From the NCBI GenBank assembly GCA_037349105.1, contig JAYJMM010000090.1, positions 1,228,001 to 1,292,000 of the forward strand: a DNA stretch of 64,000 bases, in the 5' to 3' direction. Positions 28,501 through 43,500 of this stretch are shown here, in pieces. The notes beneath the pieces are model-generated. The model was not told where the DNA came from, searched no databases, and saw nothing but the letters and a program-made list of their open reading frames with translations. Each line of letters starts with the position of its first letter. The first letter of the stretch is position 1. This DNA is from Limnomonas spitsbergensis. Taxonomy: Eukaryota > Chlorophyta > Chlorophyceae > Chlamydomonadales. The position numbers and the translations under genes were made by a program.

Positions 28501-31500
28501 GGGTCGTTTGAGTGAAGGCTCCAGGGTTAGGGTGCAGGGTTCATTTGCAGGAGGGGGGCCGTTTGAGTGAAGGCTCCAGGGTCAGGGTGTAGGGTTCATT
28601 TGCAGGAGGGGGGTCGTCTGAGTGGTCCAGGATTGGTTTAATTGTGCACCATGCCCCCTTCCCTGAATCTATTTGCAGGGTTAAGGGATAGGGGTTTTCT
28701 AGTTGAAGCCCTAAAATCCTTCAACCCTAACCCACCTAACCCTGACGGCCCTCCAGAACAAATACTTGTGGGATTATAAGGGTTTAGGGTTTCAAGAGTA
28801 TAAAAATCCCATCCCTGAGTGCATCAATAGATTGAACGTTGACCTGTTGGTTTAAGGTTTTTGGGGTTTTTAGGGTGTCAACCCTTAACCCTAAACTCTG
28901 AACTAGAAAGATTGAACACTGACCTGTGGTGGGGATAACCTTGCGTTGGGCCTCTCTTTGGGGTTCAGGGTTATGGGTTTCGTCAGTACCAGACACCCCT
29001 CCCTGAGTGCATCAATAGATTAAACGCTGACCTGTGGGTTTAGGGTTTCCTAAACCCTACACTCTGAACTAGAAAGATTGAATGCTGACCTGTGGTGGTG
29101 AAAACCTGGCGTTGGGCTTCTCTTTGGCGGACACCGAGGAAGGCCACAGCTTGTTCTTTGAGCCCCTTAAAGCGTTCATGAAGCTCATGCGGCCCCCGCC
29201 CTGGATGGGGACCAAGCGGGGGATGGGATAGGGAAAGTTGTGATTGAAGCGGGATCCGATTAAGAAAAGTGGCATTGGAACGGGAAGGACAGGGCGTTCA
29301 TAAAGCTCATACGGGTCGGGCCCTGAAAGAGGATCAAATTTAGCATGTAAGCAGGATGGGCAGGGCGTTCAGAAAACGACCTTCGAAGCAGGGCGTTCAG
29401 AAGATAGGCATCGAATCGGGGTTTGTAGACAAAAGGCTTTAACGAAGGATGGGATTAGGAAAAGTAGGTAGGAAAAATCCGAGACCCTTCCACCTCCCGC
29501 CCTGATCTGAAACCCCGAGCTAGGTCCAGGGTTCAAGGTCCGGGGTTCAAGTGGATCAATCCCTTGCCCCCCCCCCCTGATCTGTACCCGAATTGGACTG
29601 GTCGGCGAGCCCAGGGAGTTCATGGGCGGGGAGACCCGACCCGCAACGTCGGCCATCGGGACGTCGGGGATGTCTTGATACGACGGTCCGGCAACGACAG
29701 GGAGCGGGCCTGCCGGTTGCACGGGTGTGGACAAAGGCATATCAGATAGGTATGAGCAAGTAGGGTGAACTAAGAACCCGCTTCACCTGCCAGGTCATCA
29801 TCACCGTCCTCGATTCATAAAGCTCATCTACTCCATGCTGGTGCCCACGTGGCAAATTAACAAGAAACCCTGAACCCTGTACCTTTTCACCTACCAGGTC
29901 ATCATCGCCGACGGTCCCACTGCCACCCGTGTCCATCACAATGCTCAGCTAATCCGTGTTGGGACACGAGAGCCTGATTTAAAGCAACAAAAAAACGAAA
30001 AAACTCAACCCTGTCTCCGCCTCAACTGCCAGGTCATCATTGCCATCCGTACCTAAGCTCTACCATGCTGGCACCCACGTGGCAGATTCACACAAAACCC
30101 TCAACCTTGTACCTCTTTCACCTGCCAGATCATCATCGCCATCCGTACCGCTACCACCCTCATCCATCACAATGCTCAGCTCCTCGATGCTATGGCCCAA
30201 GTGGCTGTTTAAAACAATCAATACCAAAACTAAACCCCTATCACCCTCATCCATCACAACGCTCAGCCGCTCCATGCTGAGACCCGAGAGCATGATTTAA
30301 AACAAACTGCAAAACAAAAAAAATCAAATCTGTACCCCAAACTGTACCCGCCTCACCTGCCAGGTCATCATCGCCATCTGTCCCGCTGCCCCCCTCGTCG
30401 ATCACGATGCCGAGCTCCTCGATACTGGGACCCATGTGGTTCGCAGACACCAGGGGGCGCGACAAGGGCATAGATCCGGACATGGGGGACGCAGGGGCCA
30501 AGGAGCCCTGCACACCCATTGAAGGTAACATACGTTGTGAGGAAGAAGTAAGAACTACATGTGGTTCTCAATCCTCCCTGGAATTTTTCACATCCCTAGG
30601 TCCATCCCCGTGTCAAGCCATCCACCCTCAGCACTGCTTGCCGTGAACCCTAAACCCTAACCTGCTCCCCCATAAACCCGTTAACCCCCTAGTAAGCCCT
30701 AACCTGCTCCCCCATAAACCCGTTAACCCCTAGTAAGCCCTAAACTGCTCCCCCATAAACCCGTTAACCCCTAGTAAGCCCTAACCTGCTCCCCCATAAA
30801 CCCGTTAACCCCTAGTAAGCCCTAAACTGCTCCCCCATAAACCCGTTAACCCCTAGTAAGCCCTAACCTGCTCCCCCATAAACCCGTTAACCCCTAGTAA
30901 CCCCTAACCTGCTCCCCCATAAACCCGTTAACCCCTAGTAAGCCCTAAACTGCTCCCCCATAAACCCGTTAACCCCTAGTAAGCCCTAACCTGCGCCCCC
31001 ATAAACCCGTTAACCCCTAGTAACCCCTAAACTGCTCCCCCATAAACCCGTTAACCCCTAGTAAGCCCTAAACTGCTCCCCCATAAACCCGTTAACCCCT
31101 AGTAAGCCCTAAACTGCTCCCTAATTGACCCGTTAACCCCTAGTAAGCCCTAAACTGCTCCCCCATAAACCCGTTAACCACTAGTAAGCCCTAAACTGCT
31201 CCCCCATTAACCCGTTAACCCCTAGTAAGCCCTAAACTGCTCCCCCATAAACCCGTTAACCCCTAGTAAGCCCTAAAATGACCCCCCATAAACCCGTTAA
31301 CCCCTAGTAACCCCTACACTACTCCCCCATAAACCCGTTAACCCCTAGTAAGCCCTAAACTGCTCCCTAATTGACCCGTTAACCACTAGTAAGCCCTAAA
31401 CTGCTCCCCCATAAACCCGTTAACCCCTAGTAACCCCTAAACTGCTCCCCCATAAACCCGTTAACCCCTAGTAACCCCTACACTGCTCCCCCATTAACCC

Positions 31501-34500
31501 GTTAACCCCTAGTAAGCCCTAAACTGCTCCCCCATAAACCCGTTAACCCCTAGTAAGCCCTAAACTGCTCCCACATAAACCCGTTAACCCCTAGTAAGCC
31601 CTAAACTGCTCCCTAATTGACCCGTTAACCACTAGAAAGCCCTAAACTGCTCCCCCATAAACCCGTTAACCCCTAGTAAGCCCTTAACTGCTCCCCCATT
31701 AACCCGTTAACCCCTAGTAAGCCCTAAACTGCTCCCCCATAAACCCGTTAACCCCTAGTAACCCCTACACTGCTCCCCCATTAACCCGTTAACCACTAGT
31801 AAGCCCTAAACTGCTCCCCCATAAACCCGTTAACCCCTAGTAACCCCTAAACTGATCCCCCATAAACCCGTTAACCCCTAGTAAGCCCTAACCTGCTCCC
31901 CCATAAACCCGTTAACCCCTAGTAAGCCCTAAACTGCTCCCCCATAAACCCGTTAACCCCTAGTAAGCCCTAAACTGCTCCCCCATAAACCCGTTAACCC
32001 CTAGTAAGCCCTTAACTGCTCCCCCATTAACCTGTTAACCCCTAGTAAGCCCTAAACTGCTCCCCCATAAACCCGTTAACCCCTAGTAACCCCTACACTG
32101 CTCCCCCATTAACACGTTAACCCCTAGTAAGCCCTAAACTGCTCCCCCATAAACCCGTTAACCCCTAGTAACCCCTAAACTGATCCCCCATAAACCCGTT
32201 AACCCCTAGTAAGCCCTAACCTGCTACCCCATAAACCCGTTAACCCCTAGTAAGCCCTAAACTGCTCCCCCATAAACCCGTTAACCCCTAGTAAGCCCTA
32301 AACTGCTCCCCCATAAACCCGTTAACCCCTAGTAAGCCCTAAACTGCTCCCACATAAACCCGTTAACCCCTAGTAAGCCCTTAACTGCTCCCCCATTAAC
32401 CCGTTAACCCCTAGTAAGCCCTAAACTGCTCCCCCATAAACCCGTTAACCCCTAGTAACCCCTACACTGCTCCCCCATTAACCCGTTAACCACTAGTAAG
32501 CCCTAAACTGCTCCCCCATAAACCCGTTAACCCCTAGTAAGCCCTAAACTGCTCCCCCATAAACCCGTTAACCCCTAGTAACCCCTAAACTGCTCCCCCA
32601 TAAACCCGTTAACCCCTAGTAAGCCCTAAACTGCTCCCCCATAAACCCGTTAACCCCTAGTAAGCCCTAAACTGCTCCCCCATAAACCCGTTAACCCCTA
32701 GTAAGCCCTAAACAGCTCCCCCATAAACCCGTTAACCCCTAGTAAGCCCTAAACTGCTCCCCCATAAACCCGTTAACCCCTAGTAACCCCTACACTGCTC
32801 CCCCATAAACCCGTTAACCCCTAGTAAGCCCTAAACTGCTCCCCCATAAACCCGTTAACCCCTAGTAAGCCCTACACTGCTCCCCCATAAACCCGTTAAC
32901 CCCTAGTAACGCCTAAACTGCTCCCCCATAAACCCGTTAACCCCTAGTAATCCCTAAACTGCTCCCCCATAAACCCGTTAACCCCTAGTAAGCCCTAAAC
33001 TGCTCCCTAATTGACCCGTTAACCACTAGTAAGCCCTAAACTGCTCCCCCATAAACCCGTTAACCCCTAGTAACCCCTAAACTGCTCCCCCATAAACCCG
33101 TTAACCCCTAGTAACCCCTACACTGCTCCCCCATTAACCCGTTAACCCCTAGTAAGCCCTAAACTGCTCCCCCGTAAACCCGTTAACCCCTAGTAAGCCC
33201 TCAACTGCTCCCTGATAAACCTGTTAACCCCCTAGTAAGCCCTAAACTGCTCCCCCATAAACCCGTTAACCCCTAGTAAGCCTTAAACTGCTCCCCCATA
33301 AACCCGTTAACCCCTAGTAACCCCTAACCTGCTCCCCCATAAACCCGTTAACCCCTAGTAAGCCCTAAACTGATCCCCCATAAACCCGTTAACCCCTAGT
33401 AACCCCTAAACTGCTCCCCCATAAACCCGTTAACCCCTAGTAACCCCTAAACTGCTCCCCCATAAACCCGTTAACCCCTAGTAAGCCCTAAAATGCTCCC
33501 CCATAAACCCGTTAACCCCTAGTAAGCCCTAACCTGCTCCCCCATTAACCCGTTAACCTCTAGTGAGCCCTAAACTGCTCCCCCATTAACCCGTTAACCC
33601 CTAGTAAGCCCTTAACTGCTCCCCCATAAACCAGTTAACCCCTAGTAAGCCCTAAACTGCTCCCCCATAAACCCGTTAACCCCTAGTAACCCCTACATTG
33701 CTCCCCCATAAACCCGTTAACCCCTAGTAAGCCCTAAACTGCTCCCCCATAAACCCGTTAACCCCTAGTAACCCCTACACTGCTCCCCCAAAGAAAGAAA
33801 GAAAGAAAGCTACGCCCTATTAGGGCGTGGAAGTTAAGGAAACAACGCAGCTTGGGGCCTTCGCCACATCCGCGCCGTTACCATGAGGCAAGAAAGAAAG
33901 AAGCAACTTCACGGTGGTTTTCTCTTATGGGTGTGCTTTATTGGCCCAGTGACCGGCTTTGTGGCGGAAAAATATTCGAGTCTGCGTCTGGTTTGTACTA
34001 TGTTATGCAAGAGTTTTATCGAATGGACATGCATTTTCTGGGCGCATTTCTTGGCATGGAACGCGGTGATCCCTAGAGACTTCATGGCTTCAATTGTGTG
34101 CTTAATATAAATAGTGCCCGATGTGCCGATCAAGATTGGAATAATTTTTATATTGTGTCGTTGGTGCCCGTTCAGGATCAGTAGCTCAACGAGGTCAGTG
34201 TGCTGGTTTAAGCACGCTTTTAATTGGTCCCCATGCTCAGTGTCTCTGCAATACTTAAATTCCCCAATGTGGACTACAAAGTCCTTCTTTTGTCCTGTCG
34301 TTTGCATCAACAACATGTCAGGCTGCATTTTCGTTTTCATTTGGACGGCTCCAAGTGCTGGCGCCGCAGCGTGGGGGATTAAGTACGAGGGGACTTTATT
34401 CATCAACATAGCTGGTGCTCCTGCTCTCTCACACTTCTCGGCTGTCCCCAGGTCTGCCATGACGATGTCCCCTCCCATGCTGCCTTTCGATACAGCCCTC

Positions 34501-37500
34501 AGCAAAAACCTTCCTGTGCCATGGTGGCGCTCTATGTACATCTTTTGCATTTCGGGGTGCCTGCATGCGCCCGTGATATGGCCTGCACTGTCGTGCTCAC
34601 CACACAAGGGGCATTTGTCCGTGGTACTTTTGCCCCACCTGAAAGCCACCTTGTTGTTCCAAAGGCATCCATGTCGCCATCGAAGGGCTGTTTTCTTCTC
34701 CGCCAGAGTGACTCCTGGGTGGTTAAAGAAACTGTTGCTGAGGGTCCCATCAGCAATCGAGTGCAACCGTTGCCACCCTTGAAAGTATACGCTATGGATG
34801 TTGGATCGGCCCAGCTTTTGGCGCTCGTGAATGTGTGTCTTCAAGGCACCCTTCAGATCCTCTAATCCTTGCGGCTCTCCCTGGCTAGGGTCCTCTTCGT
34901 CAGGTTTTGTGAAAAGCCAGAAAGAGCCGTACTGTGAGGGTTCGGAGCTCACTGTAACGGTCAGATCGCATTCCCCCTTTTGAGTGGCTGCCCGTTTAGC
35001 GACCCCGTCGGCTTTCTCGTTTCCGATATCTCCGTTGTGGGCCTTCACCTTATGGAATTCGACTATTTTTCCTTGGGACGCCATGAGCTGGAGTTGGCCC
35101 ACGATATGCTGGAGGAGGTCTCTGTGCTTGTGGTAGGTGAGAGACATGGGGGATCGGATAGCTTTTCGGATTTGGTACAAGGATGTGGCGCTGTCAACAG
35201 CTATTTTGGTCTGTTCTTTTACTAGGGCTCCATAGATTCCTGCCAGCTCGGCTCTGTTTATGGTGTTTGTGGGACCTTCTCCAGCCGGGTTAATGGTGAT
35301 GTCTTGTTGATCGGCAGTGGCGTTCGGTATGTGGAGGCCAGCGCCAGTTAGCTGGACTTTCCTGCCTTCTTTGAGGCTGGTTTCAATGCAGCTGCCATCA
35401 GTGTAGGCTATCTCCCTCCAGTTGTGCTTTAACGCGCTGTTTTCTTGGAACCACTCGAGGCAATTGCATGCGTCCACTAAGTCTACTACCTCCATTGCTC
35501 TAGGGATGTCAGTGTCCCTTGGAGATCGTTGGAAGGTGCATGATCCTATCATAGGCTGGGCCTGGCTCTGCTTTCCTTGACCTTCTTCCACCCTATCCCC
35601 ACATGGGGGAGGAGGCTGGGTCCATGTTGCGGTTAGCAGGGGGTTGGCCCTGGCTTGCGGGTGTTTTTCTACATGTGCGAGGGTTGTGTGGAGCAGTCTG
35701 ATGAGAAGGTCCTGTTTCCACCCGATTTGCTCGGACTGGGCTTCTTTGTTCCACACAACGATTATGTCCATGTGGCATTTGTGCATGGGTGACGGGGTTG
35801 CTCCTTGTGTCCAGCTCTCCTCTTTCCACAGGGGGAAAGGGGAGCTCTTGGTGCTGGCTATTCTTGTACAATAATTCGGAAATTTGTCCAACCACTTTTG
35901 GTATGGGGGTTTGCCTGACGACTTAATCCCCCTGGGCAGGTACAAGACAGTAGCTGTCGGCTCCCTGGTCATATCTGCAGACCATACTGCCCATCGGACT
36001 GCTTTCTCGAGGGATGGTTCGTCCCGGTTTGGGAAGTCATGTGAGTACCCTGTCCACCTGTGTTGGAAGGCATTTGTTTGTGCTTGGAAGGCCTGGTCCC
36101 TAGGGTGAATACTCCAATAGGTCGTGGCGTGGTCTTTAACTTGGAGGGGGCTAGAGAACCGTTCCTTGGAGACACCAAAGTGCGTGTCTATCAACGCTCT
36201 GAACTGTGGTGGGATGCTGAAATTGTCCTGTATTTGTTTAGTCTGTGTCTTTGCCCCCTCCTTGTGTCTGATGATGAGGTCAACCACTTCCTCTTCAAAG
36301 GAGGATGGGGGAGGCATCATTTTAGCATGGATGCCTTCATCTGCAGCCTGTTCATACAATCTTCTGAGGGTGACGAGTCTGTCTTTGGCGATTGTCCCAA
36401 CGCACCGGCCGTTCCCCTTGTACACGCATGCCATCTCCGTAGTCGTGATTTGGGTGGTACTCTTAGGGTTCCATGTCTCAAACTCTCTCACTTCGATTTT
36501 ACACTCTCCTGACAGAGCATGGATGTCCAGTTGCGGGTTGATTGGCTCCATATCGAAGGTTATCATTTCCCGGATATTTTCTCCCAGTGTGGTATCCCAA
36601 TTGCTGTGATTCTGGTGAAACCCTTGTCGGGCCATGTTAGACAGGTGCCTATCTAGGATGGTGCCTTCGGAGGTCCTCGCTGGTGGCTGGTCGTGGTTTT
36701 CAGAGATCCATTGTCGTAGGAGGGCGGCCGTGTTTTCTTCGGTAAGGAGCATCTCTTCGGGTTCCCAGCTAGGCTTCCATGTGACTTTAACCAGCCCCTC
36801 CACTTGTGTGGTGCTAGTTGCATGTGTACACGCCGGGCATGTCCATTTGCCTTGGCTGGGTCTCCAGTCCACTGGTTGGCCAAGGCATTGGACATGGTAG
36901 TACTTGTAGCATACGTCGCATGTGATGATGTCGTCATAACATCCCGAAGCGTCATCATACTGCAGGCTGTGTGGGTTCCAGCAACCTTCGCATGCTGCAA
37001 CACCTGCCCAGTCGTGGGCATGCAGGTCTGGACCAAGTCCTAGAGTCTCCCGGCAACAAGCCTCTATCTTCTCTGGTGTGTACCCTGCCATGCCATGGTA
37101 TGGGAGCTAATTTAGCAAAATTAATTACCACGCCCAAGACCCGCCTTTTTTAAATATTTAGTATACAATACTAAATATTTAAAAAAAAACAAGCTTCGTT
37201 ACCCTTCAAGAGGTCTATTTGGGTACCTGACGGTACACGTCTTTAAAGGGGAGGGCCAAAACCATTAGCAAAGCTAAAAAAAATTCTCTGCTTGGGGCCT
37301 GTAGTCCCGAAGTCTTATGCTGTGGAAAATATAAGATTACGAAGTTCCGACAAAATTGGAAAGCGGTATCTTAAAATGCTCCCATAAGATTCTGCATGGT
37401 CGGGTAAAGCCTTTCCCAAGAAGACCATGCAGATAAGATTACCCTTTTCCTCTTTCTTGGGTGTGACTTGATATTGAATTTGCTTGATTCTGTCTTTCCC

Positions 37501-40500
37501 TTTTTGGTGGCGTCCTTTGCTTGGCTCTGTGACCATCCTCCAACCTGTGATGGCTGCTACTTGGTTGGTGTGCCCGTACATCTCTTGTATGACTGTTGCT
37601 GCCCTTTCTCCTTCTGGTATTTTGCTTTTGTCAAATGCAAAAATGCGCTCTGCCTCCTTCCTTTTGTAGTCATGTCTGGTACATAGGCATGTTCCTCTTA
37701 TCTGGCACTTTCTGCGTGGAGCCGCAATCTCTTTCCGTAGGCTCGTAGTTGACGAGTATCCTTGTATTGTCTTGTCTCTGTGGAGGGTAGGGTCGTTGCG
37801 CCAGTGTTGTTTCTTCTTGCTGCCTTGCTGTCCGGTCAAATTTGCCCTGCCCTCTTGTTGTTGGGTGGGGTCTGGGATGTCAGCGAGGTCTCCCGGTCTC
37901 TCTGTTTCTGTTGCTGTTGGAATGCCAATGTCCCTGGTATGCAGGTACTGGGTGATCAATGTCTGATCAGGGTGAAGGGAAGCCTGGAACATGGTTCCTG
38001 TCGGAATGGGGTTTCTTGCTATAGCAGTGATGTACATGTTTCCCTCGTGGATCTCTCGTTGATCCTTTGGGAGGCTCAACGACGTGTTTCTTTTTCTTAT
38101 CATGTCTCTTAGATCTTTGTCTGCACTCGGACCGTTGTTTGCCATGACTGAGAGTCTGTTTAAGGCTATGATGTGCTTGTCTTTGACATTTCTCCCGTAT
38201 CTGTTTCTCAAGCCTCTCCCATCCATCAGATGCTTGCCTCCATGTTCTGTCAGGTCTGCTAGATGAATGATTCCTAAGTGGAACACAGGTTGAATCAGGG
38301 TGTACGCATTAAGGGGGTCTGTGGCGGGGAGGGTAGCAGTGACAGGGTTTAGTTGTTCTAGCGCTTGGGCGAGTTCCGGGGTATGTGCAGGTAAATTGTT
38401 GCACATTGCTTTTCATGATGATCAGGTTGTTATCTGTGATATGGGACAGTTGTCTGAGCCGCATGCAATGTTTTGCCTGCTGGGTGTCTTTAAACCCTGT
38501 GGGGCACCCGCCTATGTATTTGAGCTGCTTCTCCATGAGACTGCGAGTGACTGTGCCCATGCGCCCTTCATCGCGTAGGGATGTGATGAGCAGTTCTGTA
38601 TTCTTCTTTGCGTATTCTGTCGCCAGGGATGCACACCCCAGCCCAAAGGACGCGACATCTTGGTGTACGGTAGCTGAGTTGGCACATCTCCACAGTCCGT
38701 ACGCCTTTTTGACGGCTGTGGCCATGATGCTATCTAGAATCTGGAGGTCAGCTCCCGTGCATGGGGTTATCCCAAAGGTGTTTGAGATTGATGGCTTGAT
38801 AGTTGTCTCAATGATATGTTTAATTTGTCTTGGAGTGGCATGTGAAGCTTGCAACTCCTCTATCTTTTGCCTTGCCTTCTTTATCAAGCTTTGGTGCTGG
38901 AACTTCCAGTCTAGTGTCATCGTGAGCTCTGCACCGAGGTATCTGAAGGGATCTATTGGGGGAAGGTGTTGCACGTATTGTCCTTGGACCATTATCTGGT
39001 TTTCTAGTTGTCTTCTTACTTGCACCAGAGCATCCTTGTTCCCATATAGTCCTGTGCGGATGTTTTGATAAAGGACACCTGATACTAGAGTTTTCCCAGT
39101 GTTGACCTTCATTTTCGCGAAGTCGGAGTAGAGACTGAGTTTCTCTGCTTGTACATGCAGGTCCGACAGTTTACTTGTCAGCATTGACAAGTCGTCTGCG
39201 AATGCTGCATTGCTGAGTGAGTGCTCCATGCGAGCGTTCATGTCATCTATGCATCCAAACATGTAGCCCCTGGCCCCGACTTGGGCCCACCGGAGCAGTG
39301 GTTCAATGTAGATGAGGAAAAGGAGGGGTGAAAGGGTGTCCCCCTGTATGCTGCCCCGCCCCATGGGGATCTTGCCCGTGAGCTCTGTGCCCCATCGGAC
39401 CTGGGTTGTTGCCCCCATGTAAAGGTTTTTAACTGCATCCACCGCATCTGTAGGGAACCCTAGGTCGTACATGATCATAAGGAGAATGTCGTGGTCCATC
39501 ATGTTAAACGCTGAAGAGAAGTTGACTTGTAAGTTATAGATATTCTGGACGGTGTGTCGCGCATCTTCGAGCGCCATGACTAGCATCTGTAGTTGGTCCA
39601 TGGTGCTGGCTTTTGTCCTGAACCCCTTTTGGGTAGAGCTCAAAAGCAAGTGTTTTTCAGCGTAGTCGGACATAGCCCTTGTTTGAAGCCTCGTCCAGAG
39701 TTTGTATAGGGCATTTAGCATCCCGATAGGCCTCTTCTTATCTATCAAGGTTTCGTCTGTCCCCTTCTCCAACAGTTGTGTAGTACTTTGCTTCCATTCG
39801 TCTGGGGTCACACCGGTTGCCCACATGATGATCATGAGCATGTGCATGCACTCCTTGAACTTGTGTGTCATCATTTTTAGGAGTTCATTTACGGTCCCAT
39901 CTGGTCCTGGTGATTTCCCATCACTTCGTGTGTGTAGGCATTCTTCAAACACTGAGGATTGCTGGATTGTTCTGTGCAGCCATGGTCGGTTTGGGAGACG
40001 GGTCGCCAGTGTTTCCAAGGTAAATTTATCGGGGCCCTTTGTCCACGGGTACTGCCGAGTGACCTGATGTGGGTGGTATTTGCCGCTCTTGGGGGCACAT
40101 GGGGTCAGCAATTTGGTGAAATGTTCCTCCACAATCGAGATCATCTTCTTGGGGTCCTCAGTGATGTGGTTTGTGGCCGGGTCCACAAGGGCTTTGTAGT
40201 TGGTTCCGGAGGCTGGCTTCTTGAAGATGATCCTGTTTGCCATCTTCGGTTTTTTGTTTATTAGGTCTCTGGTAGCTTTGATCGCTTGGTCGAGATTTTG
40301 CTTGTCCTGTCCCTTGTCCATGGTCTGGATCTCGGACCTAATGCCTCTGATGACTTGTGAGAGGATCTGCCCGTTATTCATGCCCTCGTTTGTCTCCAAG
40401 GTTGTGGCTTCGTTTAGTCTCTTCTCCATACCGTTGGGGAGATTAGTTTGGTTAGCTATGATTTCTTGCATCCCTGTAGTTGTGTCAGTAGCAGTATTGC

Positions 40501-43500
40501 GGACTTCATTTCTAATCTCATGACAAGCATGAAAGTGCTTGCATAACATTATTCTTTTTCGGGACAGAACCCGTGGGCGGAGGTGAGTCCCAGAGGGGTT
40601 CGTGTTTTTGCACTCGCATGTCTGTAAGGCGATCGCTTGTGTCTTCTGTAGAGCACTCAACAGTTGTTCACTTAGCTCATTCACTTTTACCGCCGCGTTT
40701 AGTCCCTGAATAATGGATAGGCGGTTGCTTGTCTTCCCGTCTTCGGACTCAATCCTGTTGAAGTATGGCTGAATATCCTCTTTAATTACCAGCTGCATTT
40801 TCTGGTGCAGGTCTTGAGTCTCGCCGGCGATACCCTCTGAGAAGGTGGAGATTTTGTTGGCGAAGGCTGTCTTGTCGGTGAGGCTGATAGGGCGGACCAA
40901 GACCCGTGTGGAGGGCCGTGTTGGCTGTTTTTTTATAGTGGGGATGAAAATCCCTGTGTTTCTCAGTTCAATGATGCCTAGCAGGGGTGAGTTATCTGAT
41001 TGGGTTCCTATTTGGAGGACGTTGGTCTTACTTTTGATGATGCTCATATCCAGGTTTGTGAGAATATCGTCAATTCTGCTGGTCGTCTGGGACTCACTTG
41101 TGCCGTTTAAGTGGGTGTAGGTGTGGCCTCGAGGGCTAAGGTTCATTTCTAGGGGTGAAAGTTCAACTGCTTCAACAAATTTCCTGTGTGTCTCATCCTT
41201 GTGGTAGGTGTGTCCGCTGCTCCTGTCACCTTGAAGCAGCGTTGCATTCCAGTCGCCGAGCATAATATGGCAAGAAGGGTTGCAGTTTTGTGTTTCTTGC
41301 ATGCTTTCCGTGAGTATGCTGTACATTTTTAGTCTCTCTGTCTCCTCCTCTGGTGAGCAACCTGCCGGCGCATAGACCCCTGTGATGTTGATGGGCCTGG
41401 AGTGGGGCAGGTGGATGGCAACGTTCATAATTCTCCCATTGCAATTGTCGCCTTCTGTTCGGGTGGCCTTGCCCAGAACTGCAATGTGTTCCTTGATGGC
41501 AATGATGACCCCTCGCAAGCCTCTGCCATGTTCGCTGTGTGTACACGCCCAGTATTGATACCCCTGTAAGGCTTCTTGCAACCATCTGGCCTTTTTCTGC
41601 TTGGGGAACATGTTTGTCTCGGTGAGTACGAGGATATCTGGGTTATGCTGCTGGATGGTCATTTCTATGTCGTACTTTGCAGTGTAAGCACCCTGGACAT
41701 TGGCTGTGATCATGCGCAACGTAGCCGGTTGACAGGCTGTTTGATCTTCTCCGTGGGGTGGAGCACTTGGCTGGCGTGGTAGGCTTGTATTTTCTTGGTC
41801 AAGCCTGTTCTTCAAGATCTGTTTCACCCTTCTGTTTTGCTTAGCTGGTTTGGGCGTCTCAGTGATTGAAGTAGTGATATATGATAAAATGAGGGTCTGT
41901 AACAGTTTTTTCGGTGTCTTTCCTTCCGTTGTGTGCGGTAGGGCAATGTTGCGCTTGGTTTGCTTATTTTTGAGCTTACGTACGTATCCATTGGAAGCCA
42001 AGTTATTTAGTTTTGTTCTCTCAATATCATGCGTCTTCTCCTGCCCTTTGGTAGTTCTACCTTTGATGGCGCATCTAGGTGAGTCGGGGAATGTGACCTG
42101 GGTGAGGGGTGCTGCATTATTAGTGTTTGAAGGAGGCAGTGCTGTCCGAGCGGGCGGCAGAGTTGGTTTGAGCATCATTTGTGTCTCGTGCAGTTCTGGT
42201 GGTTGGGGCTGGGGGGGGTTCAGGGGTTTTGGGGGCGAGTTTATGTCTCCCCCCTCTTCTGGTGTGTGGGGTACTGGTGGGAAAAGAAAGCAAGCGGTGT
42301 TGCATTCAGCCAGGGTTTCCGCATAGAAATACCCATAGATGGATGTTGCCGTTTTCGTGAGCTCATCCAAGTTCCGGATTCCCTCTTCTCCGAATAGTGG
42401 GGCTCGGTATGGCTTCTCTGAGTCCAGCCAGTACCACTTTCCTTCGTGCCGGAGCAAGGTCGAGGCATGTTGATAGGGCGCACTAGAGTGGACTATGAAA
42501 CCATTTAGGTGGTAGTTTCGTGTCTGTTTTATCTCATCTAGGGTGCGATCTAATACTTGTGTGGTCAGGAGTTGCGGTTGGCCTATTCCCTGAATAATCT
42601 TGTAGTTTAGTTGATAGTGTTGGAACGCGTACAAGGCCCATGCTGGGTCCGAGAAGTCACCAGATATTGGATCGAATTGGGGGAAATCCCTATGGTTTAG
42701 GACCCCCTTGTGGTGCGCGTATGTGGGAGTTTCTTTTTGACCTAAAAACCATTTTATGATTTCTTTGTGTGACTGGCGAAGCGGTCGCCCCAGGAGCATC
42801 GCGAGGGCATGTGCCTGACAAAATTGTTTATGCTGTTTTTCGTAGTAAATATCTCTTGGAATATGGCCTGTTGTGGTAATGTGTGGGGGGTGCTTGCTCC
42901 CTCCTCGGTTCGGGTTAGGCTCCTGTGGTTTATGATTTAAAGTTCCTTCTTCGAGCCTGTCGATCCTCGTGGCTTTTATCTCACTATCTTGCTGTGGTGG
43001 GCTTGGATGGGTGTATGTTTTGGGGTGTATGTTTTGGGGCGTCTCAGGGAACCGCTTTCGGAAATGCTTATTTTTGTTTGCCCATTCTTGAGGTTGCTCA
43101 GAGAGCACGGTGATTCTTTTGACTATGAGAAGCGAGGCCCGCTCGTGTAGTCTGATAATTACAAGCGGTTTGTGCCGCCATTTATTTTTTAATCTTTTGG
43201 CTTGTTTGTGAATTTTTGAACTCATGTATTTCCAATTGTTTGAACCTGATGTTTTGAGAATCAAGATTTTTGTAGTGATGTAATGGTGAACGATTACTTC
43301 CATGCTGTCTGGTTCGGAGGGTTTCCTCTTTTTGTTGAGTTTCGGATAGGTATGTTCTGGTGCGGACAGTTTGGGGGGTGGGTCAATGACTAACAAATTC
43401 CAGGACATAGCTGTATGGGCGGGTGTCACACTCATGAGTGCAATAATTATGAGCAGAGCTTGGACAATCACGACACGGGTGTAAATCATTAGAAATCTGC

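Noticed and set aside
30650..33789. True telomere
   Set aside because: The 42-bp unit only contains CCCTAA-like words and is interrupted by a LINE; coding exons lie on both sides.
34114..43113. Plus-strand frames of 60-230 codons across the LINE
   Set aside because: Antisense shadows of the LINE proteins with no domains.
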